From the NCBI GenBank assembly GCA_020852965.1, contig JADYZV010000020.1, forward strand, positions 1-64,000: a stretch of DNA of 64,000 nt. The letters are read 5' to 3'. Within the stretch, counting starts at the first letter, position 1. Every line of letters starts with the position of its first letter. The position numbers and the translations under genes were made by a program. The notes beneath the pieces were generated by a model. It was given only the letters and a program-made list of their open reading frames with translations. It had not been told where the DNA came from and searched no databases. Shown here piece after piece: positions 8,183-15,536 of the stretch. Source of the DNA: Pirellulaceae bacterium. GTDB lineage: Bacteria; Planctomycetota; Planctomycetia; Pirellulales; Pirellulaceae.

Positions 8183-8647
8183 CTACGATTTGCCGCTGGC
8201 GAGCGCACTAGTCGCCAATCGTTTGAGGCGTGGATCGTCGCTGTCGGCGGCTTGGCGCAGTGCATCCAAAGCAGCCGAATCCAAATCCGGCACTGACGCT
8301 AGAGCCAGGGCAGCTTGTTGTCGTGTGGATATTGCGGGATGATCGTTGAGGCAAGCCACGATGGCCGATTGATATTTAGTCGCATCGCTGCCAAGCCTCG
8401 TCAGTAAAATGCAAGCCCAAGCTGCCACTGCTGCGTGAGGGGAACTGCACCTCTCTGCTACTTGGGCTGCCAACGCGAGCGGGAGCACTTCGAGTGTTTC
8501 CAATGCATCGCTAGCCCAGGCGCGCGACTCCTCGTCGCTGCTTTGCATCGCACCGAGCAAATCGATAACGTGCTCTGACACCGATTCGCTCCCGGAGGCG
8601 AGCCTCCGCAATTGTTCTAACGAGAGTGCGGTAGTGATTGAGTCCAT
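8183..8647 (-). CDS. HEAT-repeat protein
   Basis: A 154-residue all-helical protein built from HEAT-like units (SDEESRAWASDALETLEVLPLAL; SPHAAVAAWACILLTRLG; ISTRQQAALALASVPDLD; DDPRLKRLATSALAS). No enzymatic motif, signal peptide or membrane span. Such proteins act as scaffolds; the partner is unknown. ATG 8647 (MDSITTAL) has GAGGAG upstream, so it is preferred to the ATG at 8674. Confidence 0.72.
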   Translation of the reverse strand: MDSITTALSLEQLRRLASGSESVSEHVIDLLGAMQSSDEESRAWASDALETLEVLPLALAAQVAERCSSPHAAVAAWACILLTRLGSDATKYQSAIVACLNDHPAISTRQQAALALASVPDLDSAALDALRQAADSDDPRLKRLATSALASGKS

Positions 8648-8920
8648 CGACTTCTCCTCAAAGTTCCGTTTCAACCGGTCTCCAATAAAATAGGTCGGCT
8701 TTGGAAAACCGATGCGATGCGGTAGGCTCCGTTAGCCCACGACTCGATACTGAGTCAATTGGCAATAGACAAATCCAGCTTCGACAGCAAGGCCAACTCG
8801 CCCTATGCCAGCCAAAAGCCAAACGTAGGCCAGCGCGTTGCCATGAATCGGATAGATAGGAACGAGGCTTTAGCGAGCATTAGAGAATCAAACGCTGGCC
8901 CCAGGATGGTCTCGATTGGA

Positions 8921-10015
8921 CTACTCCGACGTGCGAGTGCTCATTTCCCTTTCAATTTCAAACACGTCGATTCGACCGAAGTCGGGGAATTTCCCATCGT
9001 GTTTTTCTTTCGGTTGACCTTGCAGACCGACTAAGACCACACGCTGATCATCAGGGGTAAATAGGGCCTGAGCAATGCGGCAATTGGTTTTCAGTTTGAC
9101 GAGCTGCTCACCTGAATTCAAATCAAAAAGTGCGGCATTCCAATCGCCTCCGCGCAAGCGGCCTCCCAAGGCGAATAGATCGCCGGCTGGATTGATGGCC
9201 ACGGTTTCCATCAATCCTTCGCCAGCTTGGCCATCGTGCATCTGATCGATGAGCTGCGGTTGCGAGTCACGCCAGGACCATTTCTGCCAAAGTTGTTTGC
9301 CATTGCCGGCCATGGGATCACGCATGGGGCCCATGCCCGCGAGCAATAGTCCATTGCCATCGGGAGTGAACTGCATAGAAAATATGCCACCCAAATAACA
9401 ATGGCTTTTGATGATGCCCCAGCTAGTGAATGCGGGAGTTGTCCAGTTGGATACCAAACTACCGCCGGCGGTATCAAATACACGCACTTCGCCCATCAAG
9501 TTTCCGGCGGCAACGAATTGACTGTCGGGGCTGAAGGCGACAGCCTGCACCGAGGGAACATGCGCGAGGCTGTGTAGCGCTTCGCCAGAGTGCGCGTCGA
9601 CGATTCGCAGTGAGGGTTCTCGCTCTGGTGCCGGCTCGTATTGGTAACCTCCCGCCAAATACTGTCCAGTGACCGACGCGAGCAGCCTTCGATCGGGAGA
9701 GAGGGCCATATCCCAAGACCAAAACTCGTGTAACTTGACGCGCCGGATCTCCTGCATCGCATCCAAGTCAAACCAGCAGGCCACGCCATCGTAGCCGGTC
9801 GAAACGATCACGTCATCGTTCAGCCAATCGACGGAGCTGACGTAGCTATCATGTGCGTATAGCCGTTGGGGTTCCAGCGATCGATCGAGTGAGGTTAGGT
9901 ATACGCCATCCATGCAGGCCGCGACCATCCGCTGGCCATCAGGCAACAAGGCCGCCGACAATATCCCCATCGGCAGCTTATGTTGGTGCAATTCTTTCAG
10001 CGTCAATTGACTCAT
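8921..10015 (-). CDS. WD40 beta-propeller protein
   Basis: A 364-residue protein with at least six WD-like blades (GILSAALLPDGQRMVAACMDG; DSYVSSVDWLNDDVIVSTGYDG; FWSWDMALSPDRRLLASVTG; PSVQAVAFSPDSQFVAAGNL; GGIFSMQFTPDGNGLLLAG; CRIAQALFTPDDQRVVLVG). No signal peptide or fused enzymatic domain, so it is probably a cytosolic interaction platform. WD40 proteins are strongly expanded in planctomycetes. It lies upstream of, but apart from, the DUF1501 operon. Confidence 0.8.
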   Translation of the reverse strand: MSQLTLKELHQHKLPMGILSAALLPDGQRMVAACMDGVYLTSLDRSLEPQRLYAHDSYVSSVDWLNDDVIVSTGYDGVACWFDLDAMQEIRRVKLHEFWSWDMALSPDRRLLASVTGQYLAGGYQYEPAPEREPSLRIVDAHSGEALHSLAHVPSVQAVAFSPDSQFVAAGNLMGEVRVFDTAGGSLVSNWTTPAFTSWGIIKSHCYLGGIFSMQFTPDGNGLLLAGMGPMRDPMAGNGKQLWQKWSWRDSQPQLIDQMHDGQAGEGLMETVAINPAGDLFALGGRLRGGDWNAALFDLNSGEQLVKLKTNCRIAQALFTPDDQRVVLVGLQGQPKEKHDGKFPDFGRIDVFEIEREMSTRTSE

Positions 10016-10106
10016 AGCGGTGCTTCAGTGTCCACAGGGAAATCGCATTAGGGCTCGTGAGCAAGGACCGAGAAACCTGTTGCTTTTTCAATATTCAGGC
10101 AACAAA

Positions 10107-11468
10107 TTAAACTTGGAGAAGTTCTGCAATCGGTGCAACATTGTCCTCAACTCGCGAAAAGGTCGGTAGGCCGGGCAGGTCGTATTCCTCGTGTGGATCG
10201 ATTCCCAAGGCACGAAAAATCGTGGCAAACAATTGGCGATTGTCGACCGCTTGCTCCGTCACTTCGTAGCCCAGTTCATCCGTCGCGCCATGGACCACGC
10301 CACCCCGAATGCCCGCTCCGGCCATCGCTAAGCTCCAGGCCTTGGAGTAGTGATCGCGACCACGCGAGTCGTTCAGCCAAGGAGTACGGCCAAATTCTCC
10401 CATGGCGATTACCAACGTATCTTGCAGCAGGCCACGCTGCTGGAGATCATCAATCAACTGGTACAAAATATTATCCAGCTCGGGAACCAGCATTTGATGC
10501 ATCTCGTGCTGGAATACGTGATTGTCCCAGGGCATTCCGTTGGCAACCATGACAAAGGTCGAGCCATTTTCGATCAAGTGTCGCGCTTGCAAAGCATGTT
10601 GCGCAAAGGCACCTGGACCATATCGCTGCCGATCGGCTTCGGGCAAAGCATTCAAGTCGAACAACGGTGCGCATTGCATCAATCCCTGGACACGCTCAAA
10701 GGCGGCATTGAGCGAACCGGCTGCCTGACTGCGCCGATCATTTTCATATTTGCGACTTAAGAACTGTCGCAGCGCTTCGCGGTCTGCGTGATCGATATCC
10801 GAGATCGACTCGAGCTGTTTTAGATTGGGGATCGAGTACTCGCCGCCCGCGCGCACCGGCCCGTATTCGGCTCCGAGCCAACCAGCCCAATTGCCTGCTT
10901 TGAACTGCTTGAACTCGTTTCCTTCGGGACAGGGGTCGAGCAGAATGAACTGCGGCACGGGGCTATCGAGTTGCCCCAATTGTTGGGCGACGACCGAACC
11001 GAGGATAGGGCGAATGAAGGGCTGGCGTGGCTTGTCGCCGCGCGTCAGCACATCGACTCCCTGGAAATGCTCATTGGGTTCCGTTTGCATACTGCGGACT
11101 ACCGCCAGCTTGTCCATGATCGTCGCGCACTTGGGCATCAGCGAGCTGATATGTACGCCGGGCAAGTTGGTCGGTATGGCACCGAAAGGGCCTCCCGAAG
11201 TGGTTCTCGGTTTGGGGTCCCATGTTTCAAATTGGCTCGGTGCCCCGCACAGCCAGAGCAAAATGCACTTCTTGCCGCGCGCCTGCGTTTCGGCAGCCAA
11301 TGCGGGTAGCGAAAACAGACCGCTAAAGCTGGCGACTGACGCCGCACCTACCGCCAAAGAGCCTTGGAGAAACAAGCGGCGGTGAAGTGTATGCTCAGGA
11401 CTACCACAATTACCCCGGTGGAGACTGCTCGGCGTGCGTCTACTGTATGTGGAATCGTTAGTTGGCAT
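10107..11468 (-). CDS. DUF1501 family exported protein
   Basis: A 453-residue member of the DUF1501 (alkaline-phosphatase-like superfamily) proteins typical of planctomycetes. Residues 27-58 form a Tat-like leader (HRRLFLQGSLAVGAASVASF). Family motifs seen: CILLWLCGAPSQFETWDPKP, a FQGVDVLTRGD segment, FVMVANGMPWDNH, and the C-terminal VIAMGEFGRTPWLNDSRGRDHYSKAWSLAMAGAGIRGG block. Function unproven. In these bacteria it is nearly always coupled to a DUF1549/DUF1553 gene, here 12 bases upstream, so the two are co-transcribed. Confidence 0.9.
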   Translation of the reverse strand: MPTNDSTYSRRTPSSLHRGNCGSPEHTLHRRLFLQGSLAVGAASVASFSGLFSLPALAAETQARGKKCILLWLCGAPSQFETWDPKPRTTSGGPFGAIPTNLPGVHISSLMPKCATIMDKLAVVRSMQTEPNEHFQGVDVLTRGDKPRQPFIRPILGSVVAQQLGQLDSPVPQFILLDPCPEGNEFKQFKAGNWAGWLGAEYGPVRAGGEYSIPNLKQLESISDIDHADREALRQFLSRKYENDRRSQAAGSLNAAFERVQGLMQCAPLFDLNALPEADRQRYGPGAFAQHALQARHLIENGSTFVMVANGMPWDNHVFQHEMHQMLVPELDNILYQLIDDLQQRGLLQDTLVIAMGEFGRTPWLNDSRGRDHYSKAWSLAMAGAGIRGGVVHGATDELGYEVTEQAVDNRQLFATIFRALGIDPHEEYDLPGLPTFSRVEDNVAPIAELLQV

Positions 11469-11480
11469 CGGCTCGAAGCG

Positions 11481-13100
11481 CTAGTGATTAAATTGGAATT
11501 CGGCGCTCGTGATCAGCGACCACAAGACATGCCGCACCGCCAAGACAGGATCGTCGGACCGCTGTTCTAAAAATGCTGTGGTCGCGTCCGTTTCATCGGC
11601 AGTCGCTTGGCGACCCAAAGCGACCCAAAACAATTGCTGACACTGCTCGGTAGGGCTGTTAAGTTTACTAACGCGTCCGATCAGATACTCGTCGGCCACA
11701 CTATCAGCTAAGAACTTATCCAAGCCACTGCCGTTGGAGAGAAACAGAGCGTCATCGACTTTGACAACCGTCTCATCGGGGAGCACATCGGTAAGCTGTT
11801 GCCGAAAGTCGCGAACCAGCTCGGCGTCGTTGCTGAAGCTACCGCGCGCAACGACTTGTATTGAGCGAGCCATCTGCTCGCCCGTCAGTCGTCTCTCCAA
11901 ATACCAAGCGAACGTAGCCGGGTCTTCCAGCTCAGGGGGACGCCTCGAACTGAGTTGATAGGCTTCGCTAAGGGCGAGACTGCGCAGTGTGCGTCGGATA
12001 TCAAAATGAGCGGCAAAATCGTTGGCCAGCCAATCGAGTAGTTCTGGGTGGCTGGCTTCATGCATGCTATCCAGTTCGTCGTACGGGTGAACGATGCCGC
12101 GGGCGAAGAGGAGTGCCCACAAACGATTGACCATTGCGCGGGCTAGCAGCGGGTGATGGCGAGTTACTCGATCGACAAAGTGCTGGCGTCGCGAGAACTT
12201 GGGGATGCGTGGCTTACCAGCCATGGCGGCTGCCACATAGAGTTCGTCGGAGTCGATCGGTTTTTCGTCGGCCGCCGGACGTGGCTCGTCAACGGTCACA
12301 GCTCCGAGGAATGACAACAAATTCGGACTGCTTGCCCCGCTTAGATTAGCGAACTCGGAAAAACCACCCACCGCCGACTCTGTGACCTGAGGGCCTAATT
12401 CGGTTTTGACGTTGCTGCTACGATTGAAAAAAGCGACCAGCCCCCAATAGTGAGCTTGCTTGATCTCGTCGACCGACATGTGATCGTGGCATTGAGCACA
12501 CTCAATGTGTATTCCAAAGAAAGCCGGTGCGATCGATTCTGCAATCGCCTGATGCTTGTCGTTGCGTTCGTACAAAAACCATACGGCGCCTTGCTTGGAA
12601 GGATCGTTGGGACGCGCGAGTAGGATTTCGGCGGCCACTTGATCCCAACGTCGGTTCTCTCGAAAAACAGACTCTAAGTAACTTCGCCAACCATACTCGA
12701 CGCGTTGACCATAAATAGCATCTGTGGTTCGCCCCATCAGCAAAGTATCGAACAGGTCGGTAAAGTGTTGTACGTAGTCCTCACCAGTAAGTAGCCCATC
12801 GACCAGCCGTTGTCGCTTGTCGGATCGCTCGTCCGCCAGAAAGGACTCTAGCTCGGGCAGCGTGGGAACACGTCCGGACAAATCGAGCATCAGCCGACGC
12901 ACAAACTCAGCATCCGAACAGCGCTCGGCAGGCTCGATCCCTTGCTTGCTCCATTGTTGGCGCATGAGTTGATCGATTTGTGCGACCGCATCAACTCGCA
13001 CCGGTCTAGGTGGCCTCTCGTCGGCATGGGCAGAATGATTCCAACAACCCAATAGGTTCAGGCATAAAGCGAGTGCACCGAGCGTCTTCACAAGTGGCAT
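11481..13100 (-). CDS. DUF1549/DUF1553 exported protein
   Basis: A 539-residue exported protein with signal peptide (LGALALCLNLLGCWNHSAHA). It has the DUF1549 block (FVRRLMLDLSGRVPTLPELESFL; HIECAQCHDH, a CxxCH haem-like motif) and the DUF1553 block (ARAMVNRLWALLFARGIVHPYDELD; SEAYQLSSRRP; LFWVALGRQATADE). It is shorter than the 700-1000-residue relatives that also carry an N-terminal cytochrome domain. It is first in the operon with the DUF1501 gene. A role in periplasmic redox or polysaccharide-linked metabolism is often proposed, but nothing here proves it. Confidence 0.87.
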   Translation of the reverse strand: MPLVKTLGALALCLNLLGCWNHSAHADERPPRPVRVDAVAQIDQLMRQQWSKQGIEPAERCSDAEFVRRLMLDLSGRVPTLPELESFLADERSDKRQRLVDGLLTGEDYVQHFTDLFDTLLMGRTTDAIYGQRVEYGWRSYLESVFRENRRWDQVAAEILLARPNDPSKQGAVWFLYERNDKHQAIAESIAPAFFGIHIECAQCHDHMSVDEIKQAHYWGLVAFFNRSSNVKTELGPQVTESAVGGFSEFANLSGASSPNLLSFLGAVTVDEPRPAADEKPIDSDELYVAAAMAGKPRIPKFSRRQHFVDRVTRHHPLLARAMVNRLWALLFARGIVHPYDELDSMHEASHPELLDWLANDFAAHFDIRRTLRSLALSEAYQLSSRRPPELEDPATFAWYLERRLTGEQMARSIQVVARGSFSNDAELVRDFRQQLTDVLPDETVVKVDDALFLSNGSGLDKFLADSVADEYLIGRVSKLNSPTEQCQQLFWVALGRQATADETDATTAFLEQRSDDPVLAVRHVLWSLITSAEFQFNH

Positions 13101-13510
13101 GGCCGCTCACTAGGAATTCAGGTTGGATGGAGTGCGTTTGCCAGAAAAACAAGGACGGGCAACGTGGCGGGGAAAGCTTCTTAGGCCACTAAGGTGAAGC
13201 GGTGATTCTGCCCAGTGGCACGACTATATCTATATCATAACTCAATTGGGAGCTCGAAACAATCAAGCTCGTACCGCGTGGCCGCCGAGTTCGATCGAGA
13301 GTTTCGCGTGAAGAATTGGTTGACGTTGCCATAGGTGCCCAAAACTTAGGACAGCCAATCTGCTAAGACAGATATACCAGAATCGTTCGATTGGTGGTCT
13401 GAGAACATTGAGGACGGACCTGTCAATGACGTTTTCATTTGACACAGGACTACCACGTAAGAGCGGGAACGCTGGCACGCTACTTGACAGGCAGCCACCG
13501 ACCATTATCA
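13101..13510. other. Spacer without recognised gene
   Basis: The stretch before the methyltransferase operator contains short open frames but nothing with family resemblance. By eye it is more AT-rich than its left neighbour, which is compatible with the boundary of an imported segment. Confidence 0.4.
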
Positions 13511-13530
13511 TTAACCCAAAACGGGTTAAG
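13511..13530 (+). promoter_or_regulatory. Probable C-protein operator upstream of the methyltransferase
   Basis: A perfect palindrome, TTAACCC-aaaac-GGGTTAA, ending 15 bases before the methyltransferase ATG and just ahead of its ribosome site (GGAG at 13532-13535). The same pattern, TTARCCCAAAA then YGGGYTAA, occurs twice upstream of the controller gene at 15284-15323. Shared operators between C and M promoters are known in controller-regulated restriction systems. Confidence 0.65.
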
Positions 13531-13545
13531 CGGAGTCTGGAAATT

Positions 13546-14427
13546 ATGTCGGTTCAAGGGGGAAAGCAAGTTAAGCTTGAGTTTTCGCACCAAGTGTTTG
13601 ATCCAACCCCGTACGTAGCGGCGTCAAGCCACAGGCCAACCTTGTGTACCGAGTTTGGAGCATTATGGTCGGGGGACTGTCTCGAACTTCTTCCTCAAAT
13701 CAAAAGCGATACGGTAGATACCGTTTTTGCAGACCCACCGTTCAATCTTGGTAAAGAATACGGCGCAAAATCGAATGACCGTCGCGACGACTACCTCGAT
13801 TGGTGCAAACGTTGGATTTCCGAATGCGTCCGCTTACTAAAGCCTGGCGGCAGCTTCTTCACCTATAATTTGCCCAAGTGGAATATCCCAATCGGCAACT
13901 ACCTCGAAGAGTGCGGCTTGACTTTCCGTCATTGGATTGCGGTTGAGATCAGCGCGTGTCTGCCGATTCCTGGGCGACTCCACCCTTCTCACTATAGTCT
14001 GCTTTATTACAGCAAAGGCAAGCCGAAGACTTTCCGCAGAATTCGGACGCCGATCGCCGTTTGTCGGCACTGCGGAAAAGAAGTGAAGGACTACGGCGGC
14101 CATCGCGGTGCAATGAATCCGAACGGGGTCAATCTCAAAGACGTGTGGACTGATATCCCGCCGGTTCGCCACAAGAAGTTTAAGTCGGACTCACGTAAGG
14201 CGAATGCACTGTCAACAAAACTGCTTGATCGAGTGGTGGAAATGTCGACTCACCCTTGCGACATGGTTTTTGATCCATTTGGTGGTAGCGGTACGACTTT
14301 CGCCGTGTGCGAGAGAAAAGGTCGTCACTGGATGGGAATTGAATTGGATTTCGCGGACGTGATTGTCGAGCGATTCGAATTCGACGACATCAAGAATCAC
14401 AAGAACGATGACTACATCGAAGGCTAG
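13546..14427 (+). CDS. DNA methyltransferase of a type II restriction-modification system
   Basis: A 293-residue amino-methyltransferase. The catalytic motif IV (ADPPFNLG, residues 62-69) comes before the AdoMet-binding motif I (DPFGGSGTTF, near residue 245). This is the beta-class order for N6-adenine or N4-cytosine enzymes. A CRHCG...GG stretch in the target-recognition region may bind metal. The ATG at 13546 is chosen because the operator palindrome lies right in front of it and longer starts would place the operator inside the gene. Convergent with the endonuclease gene, overlapping it by four bases. Since the partner resembles BamHI, protection of GGATCC is inferred but not readable from this protein. 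Confidence 0.83.
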   Translation: MSVQGGKQVKLEFSHQVFDPTPYVAASSHRPTLCTEFGALWSGDCLELLPQIKSDTVDTVFADPPFNLGKEYGAKSNDRRDDYLDWCKRWISECVRLLKPGGSFFTYNLPKWNIPIGNYLEECGLTFRHWIAVEISACLPIPGRLHPSHYSLLYYSKGKPKTFRRIRTPIAVCRHCGKEVKDYGGHRGAMNPNGVNLKDVWTDIPPVRHKKFKSDSRKANALSTKLLDRVVEMSTHPCDMVFDPFGGSGTTFAVCERKGRHWMGIELDFADVIVERFEFDDIKNHKNDDYIEG

Positions 14428-15032
14428 TTCGTTGATCGGCCATCTGTTCCTTTGGGGATGCGCGGGACAGACATACTCTCATTATCATGTTCAATAACGA
14501 CGATTTCGAGCACCCCATTGGTGCATGGAATAGATCGCCACAGATCCAAGTAGGGCTCCAATTCTGAGTAGTTGCCGATTCGGTCCGTCAAAAAGCGGTA
14601 AAGGCGTCTTGACGGGACTACCAGCGTTGCAGCAGCAAGCTGACCTCGCAAAAGACACAGTGCCATCTTGTTCAAAGCTCGGTGGCTTGACGAAACGTTG
14701 CCAGTCTCCCACTCCATCGCGATCATCCCATTCCGTGTGACCAAGGTGGCGTCAAGGCCGCCAAGCGTACTATGTTTTTCATCTGCAAATTGCGTTTCAG
14801 TTGTCCAACCCTGTGTTAGCAATTGCTTGATGCATTCATTCTTAATTGGCTTTACTCCATTACCTTCGCCACGCTTCTTGCCGCTCTGAGGGTAAATTGT
14901 GAACTTCTTCGAACCTGGTGGCCAATCGACTGCTTTTATCGCGCGATGAAGCTTTGCACGCACTGACTTCCATTGCCGTGACGCTGAAAATTTGCCAATC
15001 GAAATTAGAGTCTCCACATGAACTAGCTTCAT
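14424..15032 (-). CDS. BamHI-like type II restriction endonuclease
   Basis: A 202-residue protein strongly like BamHI (213 residues). Collinear stretches include FTIYPQSG...NGVKPIKNEC (BamHI FTIN...NGVVPIKELC), MEWETGNVSSSHRALNKM (BamHI MEFETGNISSAHRSMNKL), LYRFLTDRIGNYSELEPYLDLW, and the C-terminal VPRIPKGTDG. The metal-binding residues of BamHI (Asp94, Glu111, Glu113) correspond to Asp94, Glu107 and Glu109 here, so the active site looks intact. Recognition of GGATCC is likely but inferred. The gene starts inside the stop of the controller gene (ATGA overlap), a typical C-R operon, and meets the methyltransferase tail to tail. Confidence 0.88.
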   Translation of the reverse strand: MKLVHVETLISIGKFSASRQWKSVRAKLHRAIKAVDWPPGSKKFTIYPQSGKKRGEGNGVKPIKNECIKQLLTQGWTTETQFADEKHSTLGGLDATLVTRNGMIAMEWETGNVSSSHRALNKMALCLLRGQLAAATLVVPSRRLYRFLTDRIGNYSELEPYLDLWRSIPCTNGVLEIVVIEHDNESMSVPRIPKGTDGRSTN

Positions 15033-15274
15033 TCTTCGTTCGTGGCTTTCAATTTTCGGATGATTCTTACGATGTCCATATCAAGCACTTCCGCGACCTC
15101 GATAAACTCGATAACATCTAGCCTTCGTTCACCGCGCTCGTACTTGCTAACAAACGTCTGTACTCGGCCAAGCATTTCAGCAAGGTCGGCTTGAGAGAGC
15201 TTTTTCGCCTTCCGCGCTTCAATAAGTGCTTGCAGGAGAGTCCGATACCGCTTGGTGTGTACTGAGTTGACCAT
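15029..15274 (-). CDS. Restriction-modification controller (C) protein, XRE family
   Basis: An 81-residue HTH protein (LLQALIEARKAKKLSQADLAEMLGRVQTFVSKYERGERRLDVIEFIEVAEVLDMD) with the size and helix layout of C proteins such as those of AhdI-type systems. It would bind its own upstream operators as a dimer, delaying endonuclease expression while DNA becomes methylated. Two overlapping palindromes lie directly upstream. The stop overlaps the endonuclease start by four bases. Its role is inferred from context and size. Confidence 0.82.
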   Translation of the reverse strand: MVNSVHTKRYRTLLQALIEARKAKKLSQADLAEMLGRVQTFVSKYERGERRLDVIEFIEVAEVLDMDIVRIIRKLKATNEE

Positions 15275-15283
15275 GCCAAGAAT

Positions 15284-15323
15284 CTTAAGCCCAAAATGGG
15301 TTTAGCCCAAAACCGGCTAAACC
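15284..15323 (-). promoter_or_regulatory. Tandem operators of the controller gene
   Basis: Two palindromic sites overlap by a half-site. One is CTTAAGCCCAAAATGGGTTTAG (written in two parts: CTTAAGCCCAAAA, TGGGTTTAG) at 15284-15305. The other is GGTTTAGCC-caaaac-CGGCTAAACC at 15299-15323. Both match the single site in front of the methyltransferase. A left and right operator ahead of C, with a single site ahead of M, is the usual C-system architecture. Confidence 0.65.
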
Positions 15324-15536
15324 ATGGCTGAAAGCTGTGTAGTCATAGAAGCGATTGATTCTACTTGCTCCAAACCCAACTTGGGGCCGAAGCTGCGACG
15401 AGTGAGGCAAGGGATTGGGGGACAACGGAGGGACTGGTCGGCTATCGAAAAAACTTGCGTTCCAGCCCGGCAAGCGGGCAATGGGGACGACGCTAGAGAC
15501 GAGAGCAGTCGAGGGATTGGGGACGACGCTAGATGC
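15324..15536. repeat. Short direct repeats in spacer
   Basis: The words GATTGGGG(A)CGACGCTAGA recur two to three times (around 15411, 15479 and 15516), with a CCCGGCAAGCGGGC hairpin near 15467. No gene recognised. Confidence 0.4.
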
